Shown here piece by piece: positions 22,708 through 35,200 of a DNA stretch of 64,000 bases; positions within the stretch are counted from its first letter, which is position 1; every line of letters starts with the position of its first letter. The stretch comes from Branchiostoma floridae (Eukaryota; Chordata; Leptocardii; Amphioxiformes; Branchiostomatidae), in the NCBI RefSeq assembly GCF_000003815.2, contig NC_049981.1, positions 31,342,269-31,406,268 on the forward strand. Direction: 5' to 3'. The translations under genes and the position numbers were made by a program. Under the pieces are notes generated by a model. The model was not told where the DNA came from and did no database searches. It saw only the letters and a program-made list of their open reading frames with translations.

Positions 22708-22893
22708 TGTACAGTCAAACCTGTATTAGGGGCCACCTCTACAGAGGGGCCACCTGTCCATAGTGGCCACTTTTTGTCGGTCCCTTGGGTATTTTATCTA
22801 CAAGTTACCACCTCTATACAGAGGCCACCTGTCTATAGTGGCCACATTTGTCCGGTCCCTTGAGTGGCCGCTATAGACAGGTTTGACTGTAAA
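22708..22893. mobile_element. Mariner-like MITE (ACAGTCAAACCTGT ends)
   Basis: Ends TACAGTCAAACCTGTATTAG and GACAGGTTTGACTGTA. The interior repeats GGCCACCTGTC(C/T)ATAGTGG. These ends match a widespread Tc1/mariner-type MITE; TA targets are visible at the ends. Confidence 0.7.
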
Positions 22894-22899
22894 CATTAC

Positions 22900-24150
22900 A
22901 TCAAACACTTGACCAGAAGTGCCTGTTGCATGTCCAGAATTCATTAAGTCATGATTAATAGTTTAAGCCTTACCGCACTGGCGCACACCTTTTAATTGCA
23001 AGGAATCCCAAATTGGATAACATCACAGTTGCACCATCCGGATAATTTCACAAAATACGCTGGCAAATGGGATGTGCAATTAAACGGCTTCTACTGTATC
23101 TGGATACCCATGTGTGATAACTTATAATGATGTATGTATGCATGTGTGCATACCTTTGACTGTGTGTGTATGGCTGTGCCAGATCTTCTTCCTGTGTGTA
23201 GTTCATTCCAAAAACATCCTCAAGGGAAGAGTATTTTCCAAATTATAATATAGCAACAGCCAAGTATAAGTAGGGTAGGCAAGGACAACAAAGACATCTC
23301 TTAGCGTAGTGACATGTTTGATCACATTTCAGATAGATCAAATGTTTATGTTACACTTACAGTGGCGACGCCTCCGTATCTTCTCAAGCCTTCTGATTCA
23401 CCCATAGGCAAGGCGGGTACATACTACTGTGTGGTATAAGAGTAAGGATAACAAGTTCACAAGTCTACGTACTTAAGTCGTTACCGACAAGGCTGGCCAA
23501 ATGAGCCATCCAAATCATGAGCTTACAAAGAATTACAGTGCACAGCTCTCTCTCTCTCATACGCCATCCTGACAAACCATCTACGGTAATTGAAGCGACT
23601 GAGTAATACGTTGATGTAATTACATAATGTTGTCTTTTTTCAAACAAACAAAAAAACTGCCGTCAACATGACAAAAGAAAATTACTGTGCCAAACTTAAT
23701 GATCACTCTCTTCTGACAGCAGGTCCTACAAATACATGTATAAATCAGCCATAACATCATTACTACCGTTTGCTATACAAGGAACTGAGTTAATAGCATC
23801 AATAAATCCATTTGTACACGGTATGTCAAAACTATTCGTAAGGAAAGAAATATTCCTGCCTCTAATCTTACATTAGAACCCAGACATGTTCACCTCTTCT
23901 TGGTTTAATTTTCTGCCCTATCTTTGCAAACCAATTTTTCCCCAAACGATTTCATAATTCAAGCTTTGCAAACCAGAGGCAAAGGTGTGTAAGATATATG
24001 AAATATAACGTGAGAATCACACCAGACTCTCTGTCAGTGAGTAAGGACCTATCCTTGTCTCAAAAATATACACCACCCAAACAGTCCATTGCAGGCTTTT
24101 GCTGTAGTGACAAAGCCTATTCCATTTACTGTAAGTGTGCAGGAATACCC
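22900..24150. other. No gene seen
   Basis: Intergenic sequence with no recognised exon, inverted-repeat pair or RNA. Confidence 0.4.
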
Positions 24151-24156
24151 ACCCTT

Positions 24157-24525
24157 AGGCCACAACAATTTAATTTCTTGGTTCACGGATTTTTTCATTA
24201 AAAATATGGAGCGAGAGGGCGAAATAAAAATAAAAATTGTAAAATGGTTGGGGTAAAGGAAAGGGCTTAGCCAAAACATAAAGTATAAAAAGTTTTCAGC
24301 TTGAAAAAAGTACAAAAACACTATAATTGTACAGTAACAGCACCTTTTCATTGAAAATTACAAAAGTAGTGTCAGTTTTTATGTTTGCTACACCAGAAAG
24401 TTGGTGAATGGTTTCATTAATGGTGAAAAATTGCTGAGTGGTAAATTTTATTTTTATTTTTTTTCCAAAAAATAGGAGCGAGCGAATCCGTGAACCAAGA
24501 AATTAAATTGGTGTGGCCTTATTCT
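24157..24525. mobile_element. MITE family A, copy 2
   Basis: Begins TTAGGCCACAACAATTTAAT then TTCTTGGTTCACGG and ends CCGTGAACCAAGAAATTAAA then TTGGTGTGGCCTTA. It is the inverse of the copy at 1350. Confidence 0.8.
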
Positions 24526-24884
24526 GTACATACACATTTTACATCATCCTTGTCTTCTGTATCAAACACTGTCTTTACATCAATTTCTTCTCCCAAGCCC
24601 CATTTCTGTCTTAAGTCTATTTCCTTTGTCAATGAAAGCATCTTTTTTTTTAGTCACAAATTATGATATAACCTAACAGCTTTCAAGAATTCTTAACTAA
24701 AAAATTGAACTTTGAATTGTTATCCAAATTTGAGATAAAACCAACACAGGCAATATCATGTTACTTGGATACATGCATGTCATGATGCATCACTGTAGTC
24801 AATTATTATTTCTTCTACCAGGTTCACCTTAAAACGCTTGCAAATCAAGAACTTCAACTGTAGCAAAAAAGTAAATACTGTACA

Positions 24885-25328
24885 CTCAAACCTGTACATG
24901 TGACCACCTCAACATAAGGTCCTTCTGGCCATTGTTACTTTATAGTGGTCCCAGGGTTGTAGCCAGCACCTGTCCTTCCGTCCTTTGACGGAATTTTGCA
25001 GCTGGGGGCAGAATTTTTTTTTGCTCATTCCGTCCTCTGAGAGCAAAATCTAACCCTCAAAATGCAGGAAATAGCATTTCAGAGGGTCTAGTTTACAAAA
25101 TTTTCCTTGGGAGCATGCCCCCGGACCCCCCCCCCCCAAGGAACGATGCGCCAAAGCCATTCAAAATTGAGGGGACAGAAAATGATTTCGGGCTGGCTAC
25201 AACCCTGAGTGGTCCACTGGATAGTTTTTCCCATTGACCCAAGCAATAAGAATCCTGTCTAGTGACCACCTGTCCACAGAGACCAGTTTTTCTCAGTGGT
25301 CCTCTTGTGCAGGTTTGACTGTACATGT
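24885..25328. mobile_element. Mariner-like MITE with a nested element
   Basis: Outer ends ACTCAAACCTGTACATGTGA and GTGCAGGTTTGACTGTACA belong to the family at 22708. A second element (24952-25208), with ends CAGGGTTGTAGCCAGC and GCTGGCTACAACCCTG, splits it inside a GTGGTCC stretch. Confidence 0.7.
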
Positions 25329-26148
25329 ACATGGCCTAGGGTTTGGGGTGCCAACACTGGAGCTAAGTGTTGAATAATTTGAAACAATTTCTGCATCGTA
25401 CGATAGGTAAGCTGCTTTGACTTACAAAAAGCTGGTTACATTTCACGCATCTTCAATTGCCATCACTGTACACACTCAACATTTCCTTAAGAAACTCAGT
25501 CGAGTGAAGGAACCATTATCAAAGAAATAGATTACAGAAGTGAAATCTTCAAGACATACCATCTTCAGAATTTTTTTTTGAGTTGAAAAAGCTATTTTTT
25601 TTTCTTTCATTTGAAAAGTAAATCTAACTCTAGACTCAAGATTGGACAACAGTCTCTTCTGCTTTTCATTTTTTGGACAGGGAATGCCATTAAACATATT
25701 GGGGCATTACTTTTGCCTCTTGACCTATTGATATAAAGACATTCAACATTAACCTGGCATGTTTAACACACCAATATCTCTCTCCTTACCTTACAGTACT
25801 TTCAAACATTGCTTGTATTACAAAGAAAAGCGATTTATAAATAAAAGCTACTATCAATAATACAAACATTGTCAACAAGAATTACAAAACAGTATCAATG
25901 TACTAAATGCTCTTACTTTAAGCCATTATCTTTTTTTAATCCTTGCTTGCAAAAATCTGTATAAACATAAATTAAGTCATGAAAAACTTTTCAGTAAGGG
26001 GCAGACCAAAAGAATTATCCGGGTTGAAAATGGAACCAAAAAAAAATGTACAAGGAAAATCTGAAAAGACTTGACAAAGACTTAAGAAAGGGACAGTTTT
26101 CAATGTGCACACAATTTGTAAAGGAGATTACTCTTCAGAGATATCCTC

Positions 26149-26154
26149 TTTATT
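26149..26154 (-). terminator. Possible EIF4E polyadenylation signal
   Basis: AATAAA on the minus strand, about 510 bases past the EIF4E stop. It would give a moderate 3' UTR. This is a signal match only; other sites further on are possible. Confidence 0.35.
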
Positions 26155-26659
26155 CTTTTTGTCTGCCCCTGCTCAACAGACCTGTTTCAAGTGCAGGCTT
26201 ATTTCTGATTTTGTACGAGTTAAACAATCTTTATGCAAAGCTTTACATTACAAGCTGGCGTTATGCATTAAGAACATACAAACCTGATAAGCGCTGATCT
26301 GCCACAAAATCCTCTCTTAAACTTCAGCTGTTCATTCTTCACCTTAGCTACAGTGCATTGACTTTATGCGTGGGATATTCCTAACATTGTACAAATTTTC
26401 CCTCCTCTACCAAAAGCTCGTCTTTTGGCTCTAAGCGTTGCTCTCTACTGCCAAATGACAACAACACATCCCTACTTAGGAGGAACCTTACACCAGGTGA
26501 GATAGGAGGAAGGTGTGACACTGTGGCGTAGAAATCAGAAATTCTTAGAAAACTCAGCAACTGTGGCGGTCGTCTGGAGAATGAATGTGCGTGGCAAACG
26601 TGTTGCCACCTTCACTGGTGCTAGGCTAGTACGTACTGGGACAGGCTGTGGAACTGTGG

Positions 26660-29045
26660 TTATACGGAGAAGCGATTTTTTGTTGTGGAGCCGCTTTTCG
26701 ACATTGTGTCTGTGTGTGCCTGTGGGAGATAAAAAAAGAAGAAGAGGTATTTCAACATGTTATACAGTTATGAGCCAAGCCATGCTGGCAGTTCATTTGA
26801 CCGATGCAAACTAAGCCTTAGGCCAGGCATATTGATTTTCTTGGTTCTTGGAGTTTTAGAAATGAAAATATAGCAAGACTTAGTGGACATCATAAAAGCA
26901 TATAACAGGGAGGAAAACTTAAATATGAAAGGATTCACTCCATAAAACTGAGTGCACCAAGGCATAAACCTGGTCCTCTGGCTCTGTTTTCCATAAGTTA
27001 AGCATATTTCAAAATTTTTTCTAAAATCCAAGAACAAATTAAATTTGTGTGGCCTTAACTGACAAGACAGTAACTTAGACTTTGCGCATCTTCATTTCAT
27101 TTGGACTGTTGTTCACAAAAGCTGAACGGCTCATTGGCATGCCTGTACAACGTTGCAATGCTATAGAGAATTTGACTGAATGCATAAATAAAGCTCATCT
27201 TTTTTTGCACAAAATGGAAGAACAACTTACCTGGTAACCGATGACAAACTTAGGAGGAAGATTTAGCCTCTCTTTGAACTTTCGACTGCAGCAACAGAAA
27301 AAAAATGATACATATGTCAGGGGAAATATGGTGATGAATGAATGAGTTACTATTTCAGATCTTCCTTAAACGGAAAGACAATGTTATTCACACTATATAG
27401 GTCATTATGCATTTGTAGTTCAAAAGGAAAACTGCTGGAGAGCATCTCATTTTGCTTTGAAAATAAACTGGCCCCTTTAGAACATTTTTACATTGTGTGG
27501 TTCGAATCCTGTCCCAAAAGTCGATCAAATCTGAACTAATATTTTCACAATTCAGATCAGATTTATTATAATTGCCATCGTTAGTTGGGCAATCTTAGCT
27601 GACTGTGATGCCAGCCAAACGAATTAATAAATAAATAAACAGAGTCACAAATGCACAAACTTACCCGATTCTTATGACAGCATCTGAGTTTTTACAGTCA
27701 TGTGTCCAGATTGCAATCTTGTCCCCTTTGCCGCGAACGTTGATGACGGCACCACAGACTTCGTCCGAATCCTCCTCGAAGGCCTCCCCAATTAAACACA
27801 GCAGCTGAGAGAGTGAGAATAACACGTCAAAGGCGTAATAAGAGAGTTAAAGTTAAACCCTTCCCACGGCAAGATGGCGCATAGGGCAGTTCCCATCTCT
27901 GTTTCATTAGCCCTGGGCCACACAACGCAATCACTACAGCAGGGGGCTGGTCTACTGGTAGTGGTGTGTGTTCAACTTCCATACTCCTTCCCGAATGCTG
28001 AGTGCTAAGCAGAGAAAGCAGCATGTACCATTTTTAAAGTCTTTGGTATGACTCGGCCGGGATCGATCTCACGACCGTCCGAATGCAAGGCGAACACTCT
28101 ACCCACTAGGCCATTGCACCGGCTACTCATTTTCATCTGAGTATAGTGAGGAAAGCCGTGTAAAGTGCCTTTCCCAAGGGCACAAGATCGGTGACACGCG
28201 GTCTGATTCGAACCCGCAACCTCTCGGTCACGAGGCACAAATGCCGCCGCTGCGCCACGCAATTTCATAACAGGAGAGGCTCTGAAATAATGGAGATAGG
28301 AGAGGCTCTGACATAAAAATGCTCTGACATTCAATGTCTTCCCCAATTAAATACATCAGCTAGAAAGTCTTATTCTTGTGACGTTCTGGTAAAGAAGAAT
28401 TTTAGAAATTTAAAATGAAAGTAAGTACTTTTACAATATCTTGTTTCAGTGCTTCTCATGCTGTGTGCCAATGACATGGGGAGAATCATGGCGTCTGCCG
28501 TCTGCCCAAAGCAATGACTTTGCAGGGCTCGAAATTCATTTTTGGGAATAGGTGCACCCAACCTAGAAAATTGGGTGCACCAAAATATTTTTGGGTGCAC
28601 CACATAAAATAAAGTAGAATATCAGAATAACATAATTGCAAACCTACAAAATTAGTAATTTGAACGGAGCTCTTCAGAAATCGGAAGTACTATAACAGTC
28701 ATTCTATTATCTTTCTAACACATAGATGTCAAGAATATGGTGTTTACTTAGTATACTGACATCTTAAAATACATAAGCCTATAAAAACATTTGGGTGCAC
28801 AGCTCCAATTTTGGGTGCACCTGGGTGCACAAAAACCCAGTATTTCGAGCCCTGCTTTGGCTTGATCTGTCCTTTCCCAAGAATCGTTTTACTCACAGTT
28901 TCCAGCCAAAATCTGTCGAGATCGGAGTGGCGTTGTTGCTTCTGAATGTTGATGAGCCAGCGCCCACCCGTCTTGTTGAAGGCATCCTCCCACATGGGTT
29001 CAACTCCATCCTGGGAATCAAACCAGGGACAAGGAGATCAGAGAG

Positions 29046-29100
<55 letters not shown>

Positions 29101-29204
29101 AGCCAGCGCCCACCCGTCTTGTTGAAGGCATCCTCCCACATGGGTTCAACTCCATCCTGGGAATCAAACCAGGGACACGGTGATCAGAGAGTCACACACA
29201 CACA

Positions 29205-29246
<42 letters not shown>

Positions 29247-32200
29247 AGCCAGCGCCCACCCGTCTTGTTGAAGGCGTCCTCCCACATGGGTTCAACTCCA
29301 TCCTGGGAATCAAACCAGGGACACTATCTGACTACCGAAACCAAAATCCTCCCACATGGGTTCAACTCCATCCTGGGAATCAAACCAGCAACACTATCAG
29401 ACTACCGAAACCAAAATCCGACTCTCAGAAAAGTCGCTTTCTGTACAGGATGTCACAGTTGTGGAACAGCACCGGCAACAATTAGCAAGGTATTGGACTA
29501 TAATTATTGACTATAAGGAATAATGTTCTTCTGCTATCTATTGTCACTTTGTATGTCTCTGTATGTTTTAACTGTATGTATGTAATGTGTAAATATGAAT
29601 GTGTAGACCACAGGAAGAATAGCCTCTTATGAGGCTAACTGTGGTGTCTAAACAAACTCTCAACTCTCTCTCACCACGGCGATCAGAGATGGCACGCTTC
29701 AGTCCTTAACTCACACTGGTCTTGCGACCCCGTCAGCCCCATAGACAAAAATATCATGTGTGCATTGGAAATCTGGAATACCCACAAATACCAACACAGA
29801 CACACACAAACACACACACACAGTGACGTGCACACACACAGGCGCACACACATAAATACACACATAAATACATACATAGTCACACACATACACAATGACA
29901 CATAATTATTATACCTGTGCCCGAAATACTTTTTTCAGCCAGGTTGTCCAAGTGGCAACCTGAGTTAAAAGCCAGGTTGCGCCATCAACATTTCAGGTTG
30001 CCCCACTTTCAAGTTGTTACTTTCTTCAAATCAGCTACTTATCCCTTATCCTTTCTTCCAGTTCTATGTAACTATGTAATATGTTTTATGTTATCAAAAA
30101 ATACATACAAAAATTTGTGCACGTAGGTGGCGGGAAAGCAGTGTTCCAACTGCAGAATTTCAGGTTGTGCAGTGTGCAACCTGGGTTTAAAATGAAGTTG
30201 CGCCAAGCAAAATGAGGTTGCATTTTCAAGTGGGCAAGTGGGTATTTCGAGCCCTGTATACAGACACACCCACACTTAGTCACACTGACGATACAAACAC
30301 ACCCACAAACAAACAAAACAAAACTTCATTCCCTTTGGGTTCAACGTAACTACTTAAGTCCAATCTTGATGCAAAAAGTGTTACGAAAAAAGTCACTGAA
30401 AGTTTTTGAGGCAACTAAATGATTGCAATCATAGATACATAGCTGTAGTCAGAAACTGTTGTGCTGTTTTGTTGTTACTGACCTTGAAGAGGGAGTAATC
30501 GCAGCCGGACTGCAGTCTGCTGGCGACTTGTATATGATTGTACAGGCTGGAAGAGAAAAAACAGTCAGTCTATACATGTATAATCTTAGTCCACAAGGAC
30601 TTCATGAGTCAAAATGTTATACAACATGTGCAGTGTGTATGGTGGTAAGTAAAGGATAAAGTAGTCCCATAGCCTTTTTGAGGCCGTAGGGGCAGTAGGT
30701 TGTTATCCACTGTGTCTAGTAGGACACGGTATTGGAAGGTGAAGCCCATCCCTGTCTTTCTACTACCTTGTACCTCCCTAACCCAGATACCCATTTTTAC
30801 ACCTGGGTGAAGTGAGGAAAGTTGTGGTAAGTGCCTTTTCCAAGGACACAAGATCAGTAGCATGACAGGATTTCAACCCAGGCCCTTCTCGTTTTAGGCC
30901 AAACATCCTACAGTTATACCAAGGAGGTTAAAAAACCTCCTTGGTTATACTACCTGTGAGTTCAGCCTACATGCTGCGTTTCCACCCTATACGCTGTCTT
31001 TCCTGATGTTTTGTAACAAAGGTAATAAAAATGTTGCATTTATTTTGCTGCTTTTGAGGGTTATTAGTTAAGAATTTTTTTAAGGAGGTGGATTCATGCC
31101 CGTATCGCTTACCACTTGGTTTTGTTTTCCTAAGATGTGTTACAGTTGCAGCAAGGGAAACACTACGTATAAATCATTGCAGGACATGCAGGTCCCATGA
31201 ACACTTACGCCCAGAAGTCCTCCACTGTGTCAAAAGTGGACACACATCTAAGGTTGGCAGCCCAAGTCTTGGTCTTGTCATTCTTGAAGAACCAAAGTGC
31301 CCATCTGAAAAACAAACCAAAAAGTTTCACGATCAATTTCATCAATACACTTTCATCAATCAATAAACAATAAATGAATAAACATCCCATCTACCTTTTC
31401 TATGAAATACATACTCCTATCCATTCTTTCTTAGCTGGTAAAACAAATGCTATCAAACAAGTTGCTTCATTACTCACATGAATGCCATCAGCAAATAAAA
31501 ATTCCAACACATTAAAACTTGTTTAAAGTTGTAAAAAGAACACTGTAGATGCTATTCTAGACCATATATGTTCAAGAATGGCATATTGACTATCCTTTAC
31601 TGTACATAGATTCAGTGTCTTCTTTGTCACAAGTTCTCACAACCAGTGAAAAAGTAGCTTAGCTGTTCATTAAGTTTCATATATGAACTTAATTTGTTCA
31701 GAATCACTCTCACTTTTACTTTCAATACTGTAATAGTGTAAATGCATTTAAGTTCGCGAGGATTTTATTTCGTGTTAGCGGGAAAATGGACTTTTGCTGT
31801 GGTTTTAATTTCGCGGTAGCACCATGCACTGTAGTCTCTTACTGCCATGGAAAAATGCTTGCGGTGTTTTTAAATTTGCGGTGAAGCGTCCGCCACGAAA
31901 GTTTCTGCATTTACAGTATCTCCTACCCACCTGTTCTGGAGAGGGTGTTTGATGTACTTCAGGTCGTCTGTGTCCAGCTTGGCAGCAGCCGCTCCAGCCG
32001 CCTCATCCTTCTCCTCTTCAGTCTTCACTGCAGCTGCCTCCAGGGGAGACTCCTGAAGTACACAAAACAGGAAGTACAAACTAAGGCCCCATCTATACAC
32101 AGTTTTTGTCGATATCTGTGGAGATGTCGGAAGGAATCTGGAACGTTGGCCGCGGGACACCCATGGCGCTTGTAGTCATTAACAGCTATATAGCCTAATG

Positions 32201-35200
32201 AGCCCACGTTATATGCTAATGAGCCCTCCCGAAGTCGGGACACATCTACACGCGCGCGGAAGCTGTCGAGGACCCCTGCTAAGCTATCGGGCGAATGGTC
32301 CGGACCTTTCGGGAGAAATTCTGCCGATATCTTATGGCGATATTGCAGTTCCATCTAGACGCTGAAATAAAGCTGTCGGCGAGAGGTTGTCGGCGCACCA
32401 ATATCGGGAAAAACCGTGTCTAGATCGTGCCTTAAAGAAACCAGTGCTTAAAATACTTTTTTCAGCCAGGTTGTCCAGGCGGCAACCTGACTCAAAATCC
32501 AGGTTGGGCCATCAACATTTCAGGTTTATTGCCCCAATTTCAAGTTATTGCTTTCTTCAAATTAGCTACTTATCCATTATCTTTTTTTTTCCAGTAACAT
32601 ATAACTAATTATGTTTTTTTCTTATCAAGAAATACGACCAAAAGCTTACGCACCTAGGTGGGGAAAAAGTGGTGTTCGAAATGCAAAATTTCAGGTCACG
32701 TACTGCGCTACCTGGGTTTAGAATTAAGTCGTGCCAAGCAAAATGTGGATGCATTTGCAAGCGTGCACGTATTTGGGGGTATTTCGAGCACGTAGAAACA
32801 TAAAAAAGATGACCATGACAAGTCTCTACTGTGGCAATGTCTCTGGGAGTTTCCTAAAATACATGAAGAAACATACATGATCATGACAAACAAGTCTCTA
32901 CTGTTGGTCCCAGTACGTGCCTCTGTCAAGTAGACTGTAGAAACTTGAGAAAATGACTATCAACTCTCCTCTATTTTGGTCTTGCTATTTTCTTGGGCCA
33001 ATAAGCCTCAAATTCAAAATACATGAAGGGAAGACTATGTATAACCCACAAGGCTTTTTTCCTCCCCCCTGCACGTTCTTTCATCCTTTAATTTGTGTTA
33101 TGTTATCTTTTTTAAAGATTGTGAAAAATAAATCAAATCAAATGACAGTCTGCTTGCTGACATGCATTCTGAGTTGATGTATCCTGAGGGGCAAATTAGT
33201 CTTAGATAGGTCTCAGCCTTCAAGGTGATTACAACTAAGTACAAGTGTGCATGCCCATTTCTGTAAGGCCAAGGAAAAAATGTTGTGTTTCCTGTTTCTA
33301 CTTTATTCTATGTGGTGCACCCATAATCAACAAAATGAATTACGAGCCCTGCTGACTATAGCAGTTTGCTGTACACTAGGGCTGGGTACCAGTACAGCGC
33401 ACCGGTACAAAACCGTTTTTTCTCATTGAACCGGTCCAGAAAAACCGGACCTGAAAAAATTTGGTGGACCGGATGTTGGACCGATTGGAAAATGAACTGA
33501 TTATATGATCAGGCATTCACACGTTTTCGGGGTTACCGATCAAGGCAAATAACAAGAGCGAAGCAGAGTAGACTCTATAGTCATTTTACCAACTATTACA
33601 GCCAATTCTACAGAGGTAGTTAGCCTTGTAGGATTTTTAAGACGCCAGTGGGAGTCGAATACTATACAAAACAGATTTCTTTGTAGCATAATGGACCATT
33701 GTTTTGAGTATCGTCCATTCACAAGTTTTCACATAATGAATCAGGTCCAGGTTCAGGTCCGGACCTGGACCTGATCCTCTGGACCTGAACCGGACCTGGA
33801 CCTGAATCTTCTGTACCGGTACCCACCCCTACTGTACACTGACCTTCAGTACCCTCAGTATTATTTACCCTACATCATGAACAAAGTGAGTAAACACATT
33901 TGTGAGGGTCCAAAACTCAAGGAGACTGTTGTTAACACTATAATCATTGGCCATTTAAAGACCTTCTAGCCATGGAAAACAAGGCAACCTAAGCAGCATT
34001 TTAAGTTTTCTGGATAAGGTATTCTGTATGATGTTAACATCAACTGCACTATATTCCCATATTTACATCATTATTTCAGAATTTGAGTGGTTAAATATGG
34101 CACAGAAACAAGCCACACAAGGATTCCTTAAATAGATTCTATTGGGAAAAAAACAACAACTTTTAGTCCTTGATCCAGCATGCTTGTTTTCTTCATTTCA
34201 CAGCATGCCCAGTACTGTGGCATCAAATTTTTGCTTCTTGATTTTCGGAATGAAATGGAATAAAGACTTGCTTGGTTTGGTTTATTTAGTGATAAATCAG
34301 TACACAGATTAAGATAATACAAAATATAACAGAAATATACAACATTTATGACCTTGGAATAACAGAAAGCAAACAAAAAAAGGTGAACTCAAATGCTTCA
34401 TCTTAGTATGCAGAAAAGTGCAAAAAAATTGATTTTGATTTGAAAATTGAAGATCTAAAGCCATGAGTCAGGTTATTAACGCTTCTGTTGCAGGGACAGG
34501 GATGTTCACTATACTAACTCTTACCTGAATACAAAGGTGGTCAAGGGGCAGTTTCTACCCAATAATGTCATTACATCCATAAAGTTGAAACATATCGACC
34601 TTTCATGTACAACAATGTACTTTGTTTGACTTTAAATTTAAAAAATATGATCCAAACATCCATCACAGAAAAGCTAAGACCCATTTGAACACGTTTTTCA
34701 CAAAGATATATTATTAGTAATTGTCATGTTTGATTAAAATCTATACTATAGTTAACTTTTGGTGGTTGAAAAATACTTGCTGTTTATGTCATGACAAGTA
34801 TATCAAATATTGCCTTTTTATTGGGCTATTTTGTGCAAAAGTTTATTCAAGAGGACATCTCATGAATAGGAAATAAGTTTTTTGCACTTTAAGCCCCCAG
34901 AACAACGGTCTATAGATGATAAAAGCAGTAATTATACAGTGTGGCATGAAGGGGCCATAAAACAAGCTGTCAAAGCAATGAAAATTCCAAAGCATTCTTA
35001 CTATAATGTATGTTGTAATTAGAGATTTAATCACGGTGATTTTCTCAAAAAACAAACAAACAAACAAGTGGTTTATGTGAGCGGATTACAGTCATCTTTT
35101 GTGGGTTGTCAAAATCTGGTGAGAACATGCAAATTAGCTGATTTTTATTTTCTTCCAAAGATAGAAAAATAGCTGACGTGGACAATCTGAAAGTCACATA

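Noticed and set aside
29041-29400. CRISPR-like array (repeated ~60-bp blocks separated by spacers)
   Set aside because: The blocks are exon 5 copies and the 'spacers' are CA repeats; this is a eukaryotic gene.
30915-30950. Hairpin followed by T-rich sequence, resembling a bacterial terminator
   Set aside because: Lies in an EIF4E intron of a eukaryotic gene; a short CCAAGGAGGTT foldback also seen near 20875.
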